Shown piece after piece: positions 40,788 through 49,245 of a stretch of DNA of 64,000 nucleotides (within the stretch, counting starts at the first letter, position 1; every line of letters begins with the position of its first letter). The stretch is taken from the NCBI GenBank assembly GCA_035498175.1, contig DATKAJ010000089.1, positions 15,257 through 79,256 of the forward strand. Direction: 5' to 3'. The notes under the pieces are model-generated. The model was given only the letters and a program-made list of their open reading frames with translations, did not search any database and was not told the origin of the DNA. This DNA is from JALORV01 sp035498175 (GTDB lineage: Bacteria; Pseudomonadota; Gammaproteobacteria; Burkholderiales; Burkholderiaceae_F). Position numbers and translations under genes: made by a program.

Positions 40788-43700
40788 ATGTTCTCCCGCT
40801 TCTTCATCGACCGCCCGATCCTCGCCGCGGTGCTGTCGGTCTTCATCGTGCTGGCGGGACTCGCAGCGATGCGCAATCTGCCCATCGCTCAATACCCCGA
40901 GATCGCGCCGCCGGTGGTGACGGTGCAGGCGGTCTATCCCGGCGCCTCGGCGGCCGTGCTCGAGCAGACGGTCGCCGCGCCGCTCGAGAACGCAATCAAC
41001 GGCGTCGAGCACATGATGTACATGAGCTCGAACTCTGCCTCGAACGGCCTGGTGCAGATCCAGGTCACGTTCGAGATCGGCACCGATGTCGATCAGGCCG
41101 CGCTCAACGTCAACAACCGCGTCAAGCAGGCCGAGGCGCGGCTGCCGCAGGAGGTGCGCAGGCAAGGCGTAAACGTCGAGAAGGGCTCGTCGTCGTTCCT
41201 GCAGGTGCTGGCGTTCTACTCGCCCGACGGGCGCTACGACGATCTGTTCACGTCGAATTACGTGACGCTGAACGTGCTCGATCAGTTGAAGCGCATCCCC
41301 GGCACCACCAATGTCCAGATCTTCGGCGCGAAGGACTACGCGATGCGGATCTGGCTGCGGCCGGACCGGCTGGCTCAGCTTCAGCTCACCACCGGCGATG
41401 TCGTGCGCGCAATCAACGAGCAGAACGCGCAGTTCGCCGCCGGCAAGGTCGGGCAGGCGCCGTACGGCGATGCCAAGCAGGACCTCGTGTACACGATCAC
41501 GACCCGCGGTCGGCTCGCCGACCCGGCCGAATTCGAGAACATCATCGTACGCAGCAGCCCCGACGGTTCGCAGGTGCGGGTGCGGGACGTCGCACGCGTC
41601 GAACTCGGCTCCAAGGACTACGACTTCATCGGGCGCTACAACGGCCGCAGCGCGACGCTCGTCGGCATCTTCCTTCAGCCCGGAGCCAACGCTCTCGAGG
41701 TCGCGCAGTCGGTGAAGAACACCGTAAACCGCATGTCGGCATCGTTCCCCGTGGGCCTTGCCTACGCCGTCCCGTACGACACGACACGCTTTGTCGAAGT
41801 GTCGATCCGCGAGGTCGTGAAGACGCTCGGTGAGGCGATGCTGCTGGTGTTCCTGGTCGTCTACCTCTTCCTGCAGAACTGGCGGGCGACGCTGATCCCG
41901 ATCATCGCGGTACCGGTGTCGCTGATAGGCACGTTCGCGGGGCTGCTGATCCTCGGCTATTCGATCAATACGCTGACGTTGTTCGGCATGGTGCTGGCGA
42001 TCGGCATCGTGGTCGACGACGCGATCGTGGTGCTGGAGAACGTTGAACGCATCATGCGCGAGGAAAAGCTCGCCGCGCGCGAGGCGGCGATCATCGCGAT
42101 GAAGGAGGTCACCGGGCCGGTCATCGCGATCGTGCTGGTGCTGGTCTCGGTGTTCGTCCCGATCGCCTTCCTCGGCGGCCTGACCGGGGAGCTTTACCGC
42201 CAGTTCGCGATTACGATATCGATCGCGGTCTCGATCTCGGGTCTGGTTGCGCTGACGCTCACACCGAGCCTGTGCGTAATGCTGCTGCACGGCCATCAGA
42301 CCGAGCCGCGCGGCTTCTTCCGCGGCTTCAATCGCTGGTTCGACGGCGTGCGGATGCGCTACACCAGCGGCGTGATCTGGATGATCCGTCGCGGCGCCAT
42401 CGCGCTGCTGCTCTTTGGCGGCATGGTCCTGATTGCCGCCGGCCTGTGGCGCTTCACGCCGGGTTCGCTGGTGCCGGACGAGGACCAGGGCTTCTTCATC
42501 GCCGCGGTGATCCTGCCGGACGGGGCCACCCTGCAGCGCACCGACAAGGTGGTCGCGGAGGTCACTGACATCCTGAAGAGCAACCCCAACAATCTCGACG
42601 TCGTCGCCTTTACCGGCTTCGATTTTCTCGGCGGCGGCTTCCGCAACAACGCGGCGACGATCTTCGTCACGCAGAAACCGTGGGACGAGCGCTCGGTCGG
42701 CGTGCAGGAGCTTGTCGGCGAGTTCTACATGAAGACCGGCCACATCAAGGAAGGACTCGCGCTCGCGTTCGCGCCGCCGGCAATCTTCGGCCTGGGCGCC
42801 GCTGGCGGAGCGGAGTTCTATATCCGCAATCGCGGCGAAGGCGGACCGGCCGCGCTTGCCCAGGCGATGGGCGGGCTGCTCGGGCGTCTGCATCAGGACA
42901 AGATGTTCGTGCAGGTGAATTCGCTGTGGAAGCCGAACGTGCCGCAGCTCTACGTCGACGTTGACCGCGAGAAAACAAAGGCGCTGGGGGTGTCGCTCGA
43001 CGAAGTTTTCAACACGCTGTCAGCCACGCTCGGCAGCTACTACGTCAATGACTTCAACAAGTACGGGCGGACCTGGCAGGTGCTGATGAGCGCCGAGCCC
43101 GCCTATCGCACGCGGCCGGACGACATCGGGGCGATGTGGGTGCGCTCGGATCGCAACGCCATGGTGCCGCTGCGCTCGCTGGCGCGCGTGGAATACAGCT
43201 CGGGGCCGGACTCCCTCGACCGATACAACAACCAGCAGGCGGTCAAGGTGTTCGCGACTGCCGCGCCGGGCGTCAGCTCGGGGCAGGCAATCGCGCGCAT
43301 CCAGCAGGTGGCGCGCGAGGCGCTGCCGCCGGACTTTGACGTCGAGTTCACCGGCGCGTCATTCCAGGAGCAGCGCTCGTCCGGCACTTCGGGCATCGCG
43401 CTGGGACTGGCGGTCGTGATGGTGTTCCTGATCCTGTCGGCGCAGTATGAGAAGTGGTCGTTGCCGCTTTCGGTGCTGATGGCGCTGCCGTTCGGCACCT
43501 TCGGCGCGCTTGCTGCCGTCTGGGCGCGCGGGCTCACGAACGATGTCTACTTCCAGATCGGCCTGGTTACGCTGCTCGGCCTCGCGGCGAAGAACGCGAT
43601 CCTGATCGTCGAGTACGCATCGCTGAAGGTTGCTGAGGGCTACACGACCTCGGCCGCTGCGATCGAGGCGGCGCGGCTGCGGTTCCGGCCGATCGTGATG

Positions 43701-43997
43701 ACCTCGCTCGCCTTCATCCTCGGCGTCGTGCCGCTGGCCTTCTCGACCGGCGCCGGTGCCGGCGCGCGCATCTCGGCCGGTACCGGCGTGATGGGCGGCA
43801 TGATGGCCGCGACCTTCCTCGCGATCTTCTTCGTGCCTTTCTTCTTCAAGCTGATCACCGCCCGCACGCTGCGCGAGCCGCGCAGCGCCGAGGAGCTTCG
43901 TTCCGAGGTCACGGCGGGTGAGCATCACACCGCCGAACTGCATGCGCGCATCGCCGCGCAGCAGGCCGGCACCGTGCATCACCGGGGTGTCGAATGA
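40788..43997 (+). CDS. RND efflux pump, HAE1 family (AcrB/MexB-like)
   Basis: 1069-residue inner-membrane proton/drug antiporter. It opens MFSRFFIDRPILAAVLSVFI, the signature of HAE1 pumps. It has twelve helices and two large periplasmic loops. TM4 carries the proton-relay Asp pair in GIVVDDAIVVLENVER. The second half has PLSVLMALPFG and LVTLLGLAAKNAILIVEYA with the relay Lys. It exports drugs, solvents, dyes or detergents through the adaptor and the outer-membrane factor encoded beside it. Its end overlaps the next start by 4 bp (ATGA). Confidence 0.96.
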   Translation: MFSRFFIDRPILAAVLSVFIVLAGLAAMRNLPIAQYPEIAPPVVTVQAVYPGASAAVLEQTVAAPLENAINGVEHMMYMSSNSASNGLVQIQVTFEIGTDVDQAALNVNNRVKQAEARLPQEVRRQGVNVEKGSSSFLQVLAFYSPDGRYDDLFTSNYVTLNVLDQLKRIPGTTNVQIFGAKDYAMRIWLRPDRLAQLQLTTGDVVRAINEQNAQFAAGKVGQAPYGDAKQDLVYTITTRGRLADPAEFENIIVRSSPDGSQVRVRDVARVELGSKDYDFIGRYNGRSATLVGIFLQPGANALEVAQSVKNTVNRMSASFPVGLAYAVPYDTTRFVEVSIREVVKTLGEAMLLVFLVVYLFLQNWRATLIPIIAVPVSLIGTFAGLLILGYSINTLTLFGMVLAIGIVVDDAIVVLENVERIMREEKLAAREAAIIAMKEVTGPVIAIVLVLVSVFVPIAFLGGLTGELYRQFAITISIAVSISGLVALTLTPSLCVMLLHGHQTEPRGFFRGFNRWFDGVRMRYTSGVIWMIRRGAIALLLFGGMVLIAAGLWRFTPGSLVPDEDQGFFIAAVILPDGATLQRTDKVVAEVTDILKSNPNNLDVVAFTGFDFLGGGFRNNAATIFVTQKPWDERSVGVQELVGEFYMKTGHIKEGLALAFAPPAIFGLGAAGGAEFYIRNRGEGGPAALAQAMGGLLGRLHQDKMFVQVNSLWKPNVPQLYVDVDREKTKALGVSLDEVFNTLSATLGSYYVNDFNKYGRTWQVLMSAEPAYRTRPDDIGAMWVRSDRNAMVPLRSLARVEYSSGPDSLDRYNNQQAVKVFATAAPGVSSGQAIARIQQVAREALPPDFDVEFTGASFQEQRSSGTSGIALGLAVVMVFLILSAQYEKWSLPLSVLMALPFGTFGALAAVWARGLTNDVYFQIGLVTLLGLAAKNAILIVEYASLKVAEGYTTSAAAIEAARLRFRPIVMTSLAFILGVVPLAFSTGAGAGARISAGTGVMGGMMAATFLAIFFVPFFFKLITARTLREPRSAEELRSEVTAGEHHTAELHARIAAQQAGTVHHRGVE

Positions 43998-45406
43998 GTC
44001 GGCGCATCTACCGTATCGCCATCGCGCTGCTCGCCGCGGCCTTCGCGGCGGGTTGTTCGACAACGACCCGGCCCGTCCCCGTGGTCGACGTGCCGGCGAC
44101 CAGCGCTGCTCCGGTCGCCGGGATCGGCCGCTGGTGGACCCAGTTCAACGACCCGCAGCTCACCGCGCTGATCGAAGAATCGCTCGCCGCCAATCTTGAC
44201 CTCGGCATCGCGGTCGCGCGTATCGAGGAAGCGCGCGCGAACCTGCGCGTCGCGCGCTCGTACCTGTTCCCGTCGGTCGACGCCTACGTCGGAGCGTCGC
44301 GCGACAAACTCAGCGGGGCGAGCGCCACGACCTTCGTCGGTCCGCTGACCGCCAACCGCTTCTCCGCCGGTCTGCAGACATCGTATGAGGTCGACCTGTC
44401 CGGTCGGGTCGCGGCGAGCGTGAGCGCCGCGCAGTCCACGCTGCTCGCCACGCGCTACAGCACCGAGGTTGTGAGAACCGTGCTGGCGGCACAGGTTGCA
44501 AACAGCTACTTCACGCTGCTGGCGCTCGACGCCGAGCTGCAGATTTCGCGCGACACGCTGGTCACCCGTACCGACGCCGTCTCGCTGCAGCGGCAGCGCT
44601 ACGACGCGGGACTGATCAGCGAGTTCGACCTCCGCCTCGCAGAGGCCGAGCGCGCGAGCGTTGCTGCATCGATCCCACCGCTCGAACGCGTGCGCGCTGA
44701 AACCGAGGCCGCGCTCGCGGCCCTCGCCGGCCGAAGCGCGCGCGCCGTGTTCAATCCGGTGATTGCGCGCGGCGGCCCGCTGGAGGCGAGCACGACGCCA
44801 GAAGTCCCGGCGGGGCTGCCCTCGGACATGCTCGCGCGTCGGCCGGATATCCGGCAGTCCGAAGCGCAGCTGGCCGCGGCCAGCGCACGTGTCGCCGAAG
44901 CGCGTGCACAGTACTTCCCGTCGCTCGTGCTGACCGGCACCTACGGCAGTGAAAGTTCCGACCTCGCCAACCTGTTCTCCGGGCCAGCCCTCGTCTGGTC
45001 CATCGCCGGTCGCGCATTGCAGCCGATCGTGTCTGCGGGACTTATATCGGCTCAAGTGGACGCGGCCAAGGCGCGCCAGCAACAGGTCGAGCTCGACTAC
45101 GTGCAGACGGTGCAGTCGGCGTTCCGCGATGCGCACAACGCGCTCGTCGCCCATCGCAGTGCACGCGAGAGCTTCATCGCACAGGACGAACGTCGCACGC
45201 TTTTCGCGAAGGCCTTCGCGCTGGCGGAGGCGCGCTATCGCAGCGGCTACGTCAGCTACATCGATGTGCTGGACACTCAACGCAACCTGCTCGAAGCCGA
45301 ACGCCAGCGCGTGCTCGCGTTGCGCGAGCGTCAGGCGGCGCTGGTCGATCTCTATAAGGCGATCGGGGGCGGCTGGTCGCCGGAGCAGTTCGCAGCGACG
45401 CGCTAG
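43994..45406 (+). CDS. Outer-membrane efflux factor, OprM/NodT-like
   Basis: 470-residue outer-membrane lipoprotein channel of the RND operon. Lipobox LLAAAFAAGC gives Cys21 lipidation. Two outer_membrane_efflux_protein repeats are evident, each with the NodT family motifs: WWTQFNDPQLTALIEESLAANLD, LLALDAELQISRDTL, and in the second part SDMLARRPDIRQSEAQLAAASARV. It forms the trimeric duct through which the pump expels substrate. It is translationally coupled to the pump gene by an ATGA overlap and ends 4 bp from the converging LysR gene. Confidence 0.95.
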   Translation: MSRRIYRIAIALLAAAFAAGCSTTTRPVPVVDVPATSAAPVAGIGRWWTQFNDPQLTALIEESLAANLDLGIAVARIEEARANLRVARSYLFPSVDAYVGASRDKLSGASATTFVGPLTANRFSAGLQTSYEVDLSGRVAASVSAAQSTLLATRYSTEVVRTVLAAQVANSYFTLLALDAELQISRDTLVTRTDAVSLQRQRYDAGLISEFDLRLAEAERASVAASIPPLERVRAETEAALAALAGRSARAVFNPVIARGGPLEASTTPEVPAGLPSDMLARRPDIRQSEAQLAAASARVAEARAQYFPSLVLTGTYGSESSDLANLFSGPALVWSIAGRALQPIVSAGLISAQVDAAKARQQQVELDYVQTVQSAFRDAHNALVAHRSARESFIAQDERRTLFAKAFALAEARYRSGYVSYIDVLDTQRNLLEAERQRVLALRERQAALVDLYKAIGGGWSPEQFAATR

Positions 45407-45410
45407 AGAA

Positions 45411-46331
45411 TTACGTGATCGTTGCCGCGCTCACCGGGCCATGCTTGTCGCTGAGGTTCCACGCTTCGCGCACGAGTCCGATCAGCGCGGCGATTGCCGG
45501 CTCGTCCGCACGCGCCGCTGGATAGACAAACCACAACGTTGTCTCGATCGCTGCGCCGGGCCAGACGGCGAGTTCGCCCTCTTCGGCCCGCGCCCGCGCG
45601 ACTTCGTCGCGGACGAGCGCGACGCCAAGTCCGGACGCCACGAGGCTCGTGATCACCGTTTCGTCATCGGCGAGCACTGCCGGTTCAGGCGGTTCGAGTC
45701 CATGCGCGGCAAAAAGCTGCGAAACGAGCTGCGTGTGCGTGCTCAGCGTCGGGGTCCGCACCCAGGGCAGGGCCGCGATTTCGGGCCAGCGCGCGTCCTT
45801 CACCTTGGACGTCCAGGCTGCGGGGGCCGCGACGCGATAGATCAATTGCCGCAGCGGCAGTGCGGCCAGAGGCGGAGTCGGCGCGTCGCCGAAGTAGAAA
45901 GTCGCATCGAGGCGCCCATCGCGCACGCTTTCTAGGGCTGTACCCGACATCGTCTGGTGCAGATCCAGCCGCAGCAAGGGATGGCGCTGCACGGCGGCCG
46001 AGAGCACCGCACCGAGTCGGTTGTCGACGGGATCCGCAACGGTGCCGACGCGCAGCAGCCCGCTCAGCGCACCGTGCAGTTGCTTCGCGGCGAGCTTCAC
46101 GCCGTCGGCCGCACTGAGGACCTTCTGCGCGTGGGCGAGCAGCTGCCGGCCGGCTTCGGTCAGGGTCATGCCGGTCGACGCGCGCTCGAACAGGCGCACG
46201 TCGAGTTCCTGCTCGAGCGCCTTGATATGTCCGCTGACCGCGGGCTGGCTCAGGTGTAGCCGCTCGGCAGCGCGGGTCAGATGGCCGGCTTCGGCCACGG
46301 CCGCAAATGTGCGCAGCTGGTAGAGCTCCAT
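45411..46331 (-). CDS. LysR-family transcriptional regulator
   Basis: 306-residue LysR regulator. The winged HTH is MELYQLRTFAAVAEAGHLTRAAERLHLSQPAVSGHIKALEQEL, followed by the linker LFERASTGMTLTEAG, and a periplasmic-binding-protein-like effector domain. It converges on the RND operon and is divergent from the DUF3563-type gene at 46506, so its target is open. The ATG at 46331 is used rather than a longer frame, since the HTH begins there. Confidence 0.92.
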   Translation of the reverse strand: MELYQLRTFAAVAEAGHLTRAAERLHLSQPAVSGHIKALEQELDVRLFERASTGMTLTEAGRQLLAHAQKVLSAADGVKLAAKQLHGALSGLLRVGTVADPVDNRLGAVLSAAVQRHPLLRLDLHQTMSGTALESVRDGRLDATFYFGDAPTPPLAALPLRQLIYRVAAPAAWTSKVKDARWPEIAALPWVRTPTLSTHTQLVSQLFAAHGLEPPEPAVLADDETVITSLVASGLGVALVRDEVARARAEEGELAVWPGAAIETTLWFVYPAARADEPAIAALIGLVREAWNLSDKHGPVSAATIT

Positions 46332-46421
46332 GCTCACCTCACTTCGCGGCCAGCCTACCTCCGATTTTGCGGCGCCGCAACATGTAAGATCCACAATCTG
46401 AACGACCAATTACAAGTATCT

Positions 46422-46441
46422 GAAAATATGATTGTATTTTC
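46422..46441. promoter_or_regulatory. AT-rich palindrome between lysR and the DUF3563-type gene
   Basis: Perfect inverted repeat GAAAATA-N6-TATTTTC in an unusually AT-rich stretch (about 46385-46470), 65 bp upstream of the small protein start. It could be an operator or part of an AT-rich promoter; the geometry (7-6-7) is that of many dimeric regulators. Confidence 0.5.
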
Positions 46442-46505
46442 ACAAGAGCCGAACCGATTATTGCCTTGTGCAAAGCAGCAATTCAGCGCTCCGGAGGAGC
46501 TGCAT

Positions 46506-46835
46506 ATGAGGTTGACGTTTCGTTTGTTGCCTTGGCCGTTTTCGTTTCTCCCGCGCCGATCCGCCAGCGGCGTGCCGGGGAAGCCGAGCCCTTCGCGTTC
46601 CGGGGCTGGCCTGCGCGCGCTTCCTCTGAATGAGGAAGAGTCCGCCGCGATGAATGAGCTGCGCTCAAGCACGCTGCGGGGCCTATTCCCGCTGCTGTTC
46701 AGCCGCTTTGCGCGACGCTCGGATCTCTGGCAGGCCATCGTCGTCGAGCGCTACCTGTCCGACGCCACCGGCCTAGCCGATCTCGAGAAGCGCATCGAGC
46801 TGGTCAGGAGTCGGCAGGTCCGCTGGCAGCCGTGA
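46506..46835 (+). CDS. Small protein with C-terminal DUF3563-like segment
   Basis: 109 residues. A CGGAGGAG ribosome-binding site supports the ATG at 46506. The N-terminal half is basic and Ser/Pro/Arg-rich. The C-terminal part, VERYLSDATGLADLEKRIELV, matches the core of DUF3563, short Burkholderiales proteins of unknown function (ERYLA-x-ATDLxDLERR). The AT-rich leader with a palindrome suggests tight control. A second relative lies 230 bp downstream on the same strand. Confidence 0.65.
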   Translation: MRLTFRLLPWPFSFLPRRSASGVPGKPSPSRSGAGLRALPLNEEESAAMNELRSSTLRGLFPLLFSRFARRSDLWQAIVVERYLSDATGLADLEKRIELVRSRQVRWQP

Positions 46836-47030
46836 GCCTATGCCGCGTGCACCTGATCCCGAACAGAACCCTAGGCGGTTTGCCGATAGAGCGACTCCTC
46901 GAAGGCGCTCTCTTGCTGCAAAACAGCAACAAAGACCCTGAGCACGTTGAGCTTTATCGCGAATTGCGATCCTAAGTATCCGCAATCATTATTTTATTTT
47001 TCCGGCAAACGGGTCGAATATAGGACTGCC

Positions 47031-47052
47031 GCGACGCAGCGAAAAGCGTCGC
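47031..47052 (+). promoter_or_regulatory. Hairpin next to the ribosome-binding site of the second DUF3563-type gene
   Basis: GCGACGC (47031-47037) and GCGTCGC (47046-47052) form a perfect 7-bp stem, with loop AGCGAAAA, ending exactly at the AAGGAAG Shine-Dalgarno (47053-47059). Such a stem can affect translation or mRNA stability. The DNA just before (46960-47010) is AT-rich and probably holds the promoter. Confidence 0.5.
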
Positions 47053-47064
47053 AAGGAAGTGACG

Positions 47065-47253
47065 ATGGAAAAGACTCTGCAGCGAACCGACGAACGCAAC
47101 CAGCTGACTGCCTTTGTCGAGTGGATCACGGAGGCCTTCGAACGCGCACAGGTGCGCGACCACGATCGCTATGTCGCCGACGCCAGCAATGAGCGCGATG
47201 CGTCGCAGCGTGTGCACCAGATCGAACAGGGCGTTCCCGGCTTCCACGCCTAG
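47065..47253 (+). CDS. DUF3563-like small protein, 62 aa
   Basis: Short acidic/amphipathic protein. RNQLTAFVEWITEAFERAQVRDHDRYVADASNERD resembles the DUF3563 pattern: an amphipathic helix followed by the RYLADAxxxxDLERR core, here with altered second half. The ATG at 47065 follows AAGGAAG; an in-frame GTG at 47059 falls on the Shine-Dalgarno and is unlikely. It ends 50 bp before a strong terminator. It may be paralogous to the 109-aa protein upstream; functions of both are unknown. Confidence 0.65.
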   Translation: MEKTLQRTDERNQLTAFVEWITEAFERAQVRDHDRYVADASNERDASQRVHQIEQGVPGFHA

Positions 47254-47289
47254 ACCGGTTGTCTCCTTGGCGCGTCAACGTCTGTCTCC

Positions 47290-47883
47290 TTAGCGCGCCC
47301 CTCCCACCGACGCGGCGGTGCCGCGTCGGTTTTTTTCCTCCTTCCAGTTCGGGTCGACCTTCCAGCGCGGTTTCGCGCGGCCGACTACGAGTTCGTCGAA
47401 CACCGCTTCGACACCGCTCACGGCCCTGACCCGATCCAGCAGCAGCGCGCGCAACCGTGCCGACCCCGCGCAACCCTGCAACGTGATCCAGCGCCGCTCG
47501 GTCGTGACCCAGACGCTCGAAGCGTCCAGCTTCGGCTCCGCCCGCAGGGCATCGATCACGCGAGCCTGGACCTCGGGATCGCGGCGAAAGACGTTGCTGT
47601 CGTCGCATTTCTTCGCGAGCCAGCAGGAGGTGCCACGCTCGATGCGGCCGTGCGCCTGCGCGCGCATCTCGCTCTCGGTAATCAGCGGACCTTCCGGCCG
47701 CGGGCAGTAAGGCGCGCCGTCAAGCGCCTGGCCGAAAGGCGTGTCGAACCAGTTGCGGCGCTCCTCGGCGGCCGTCGTCCATCCGACGAGCGCCATCGCA
47801 AGCGTCAGCGCCAGTGCGCAGTGCTGCGCCGCCAGCCGTAGCGGCCAAGGGGCTCTCTCCGAAACGACACACACACGGCGCAT
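47290..47883 (-). CDS. Exported BON-domain protein
   Basis: 197 residues. A hydrophobic signal (about 22-39, CALALTLAMALVGWTTAAE) is followed by a Cys-containing middle region and one BON domain (about 105-170: DPEVQARVIDALRAEPKLDASSVWVTTE, ITLQGCAGSARLRALLLDRVRAVSGVEAVFDELVV, given here in pieces). BON domains bind phospholipid or stabilise envelope. The last 14 codons overlap a plus-strand terminator stem. It is divergent from the DedA gene, with 34 bp between starts. Confidence 0.75.
   Translation of the reverse strand: MRRVCVVSERAPWPLRLAAQHCALALTLAMALVGWTTAAEERRNWFDTPFGQALDGAPYCPRPEGPLITESEMRAQAHGRIERGTSCWLAKKCDDSNVFRRDPEVQARVIDALRAEPKLDASSVWVTTERRWITLQGCAGSARLRALLLDRVRAVSGVEAVFDELVVGRAKPRWKVDPNWKEEKNRRGTAASVGGAR
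47305..47334 (+). terminator. Plus-strand terminator inside the 3' end of the BON gene
   Basis: Perfect 10-bp stem CCGACGCGGC (47305-47314) and GCCGCGTCGG (47318-47327), loop GGT, followed by seven T. It ends transcription of the DUF3563-type genes and is contained in the coding sequence of the converging BON gene. Confidence 0.9.
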
Positions 47884-47917
47884 GCCATAGTGTGCGTCCC
47901 CGGGACACCTGAAGCCA

Positions 47918-48487
47918 ATGGACCTGCAAGCGCTTGTTGCCCAGTACGGACTGATCGCGGTGCTGCTCGGTTGCGTACTCGAGGGCGAAACCATCCTGCT
48001 GCTGGCAGCGGCGAGCGCCCACACGGGCCTGCTCGACCTGCGCGCGGTCGTCGCCGTCGCAGCAATCGGCGCCTTCATCGGCGACAACCTCTTCTTCTTC
48101 CTTGGCCGCCGCTGGGGCAGCCACGTCGCCGAACACCTCCCCTGGATCGCGCGCGTCGTGCCCCGAGTCGATCGCTTGCTGGAGCGCTGGCGCTGGGGCG
48201 CCGTGATCGTGCTGCGCTTCACGTACGGCCTGCGCACCGGCGGGCCAATGCTGCTTGGTGCCGGAAAGATGCCGACATGGGAATTCGTCTCGGCCAATGC
48301 ACTTGGCGCGGTGATCTGGGCCGCCGTCATCGGCGCGATCGGCTTTGCTGCCGGCCAGGCCGTCGAAGCGCTGCTCGGCAGGGTCAGCGGCGCCGAAAAG
48401 CTGCTGCTGGTGCTTGTCGTCGCTGTAGGCGTCGGTGCCATCGTCGTGCGCACGATCGCGCGCCGCCGGATGTCCCGCCCGCAGTGA
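47918..48487 (+). CDS. DedA-family membrane protein
   Basis: 189-residue inner-membrane protein. Motifs are LEGETILLLAAASAHTG, the EGD-type loop IGAFIGDNLFFFLGRRWG, and IVLRFTYGLRTGGPML (the FxR-x3-R motif of DedA). DedA proteins recycle undecaprenyl phosphate or translocate phospholipids, and in Burkholderia are needed for polymyxin resistance. It is the first gene of an apparent operon with a PmrA/QseB-like response regulator (49 bp gap) and sensor kinase. Confidence 0.92.
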   Translation: MDLQALVAQYGLIAVLLGCVLEGETILLLAAASAHTGLLDLRAVVAVAAIGAFIGDNLFFFLGRRWGSHVAEHLPWIARVVPRVDRLLERWRWGAVIVLRFTYGLRTGGPMLLGAGKMPTWEFVSANALGAVIWAAVIGAIGFAAGQAVEALLGRVSGAEKLLLVLVVAVGVGAIVVRTIARRRMSRPQ

Positions 48488-48536
48488 CTGCGAGCGGCGC
48501 GCTATCGTTGCGTCCCTGCGTTTTGACCTTCTGCTG

Positions 48537-49196
48537 ATGCGCATCCTGCTGGTCGAAGACGACTCGATGATCGGCGACAGCGTTGCCGACGGCCTGAAAG
48601 CTGAAGGCTATGCCGTGGACTGGGTGCGCGATGGCAAGGAAGCCGAGGCCGCAGTCGGCGCCTCGCCGTATTCGCTGGTCGTGCTCGATCTCGGCCTGCC
48701 GCGACGCGACGGCATCGAAGTTCTGCGCAGCATCCGCGAGCGGCGCATCGGCGTGCCGGTGCTGGTGATGACGGCGCGCGACACGGTGCGTGATCGCATC
48801 AAGGGTCTCGATGCCGGCGCCGACGACTACCTTGTCAAGCCATTCGATCTCGACGAACTCACCGCGCGCGTGCGCGCCCTGATCCGCCGCGCGGCCGGGC
48901 GCGCCGAACCCGTGATCGAGCGCGGCCAGCTCACGCTGAATCCCGCCACGCGCGAGGTCACCTGGCGCGGCGAACCCGTATCACTGTCGGCGCGCGAGTA
49001 CGCGCTGGTCGCGGCGCTCGCGGAGCGCGCCGGGCTCGTGCTCTCGCGCGCGCAGCTCGAGGAAAAGCTCTACGGGTGGAACGAGACCGTCGCCAGTAAC
49101 GCCGTCGAGGTCCACATTCACAACCTGCGCAAGAAGCTCGGCGAAGGCGTGATCCACAACGTGCGAGGCATGGGCTACACGCTGGTGGCCGAATGA
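48537..49196 (+). CDS. OmpR-family response regulator, PmrA/QseB-like
   Basis: 219-residue regulator. The receiver domain has the acidic pair in LVEDDSMIG, the phospho-acceptor Asp51 in VVLDLGLPRRDG and the Lys in DDYLVKPFDLDEL. The winged HTH domain is OmpR-type (SAREYALVAALAERAGLVLSR, VEVHIHNLRKKLG, VRGMGYTL). Length and sequence fit the PmrA/QseB/TctD branch. It pairs with the kinase 50 bp downstream. A YTTAAK-N5-YTTAAK site, the PmrA box pattern, lies after the kinase gene. Confidence 0.94.
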   Translation: MRILLVEDDSMIGDSVADGLKAEGYAVDWVRDGKEAEAAVGASPYSLVVLDLGLPRRDGIEVLRSIRERRIGVPVLVMTARDTVRDRIKGLDAGADDYLVKPFDLDELTARVRALIRRAAGRAEPVIERGQLTLNPATREVTWRGEPVSLSAREYALVAALAERAGLVLSRAQLEEKLYGWNETVASNAVEVHIHNLRKKLGEGVIHNVRGMGYTLVAE

Positions 49197-49245
49197 TCCA
49201 AATCGCATCGATTCGGGTACCTCCGCGCGGCGTCGCCGCCACCGA

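Noticed and set aside
40485..42893. 802-codon minus-strand open frame
   Set aside because: Antisense to the RND pump, which is certain. The product is Arg/Asp/His-rich nonsense typical of high-GC shadows.
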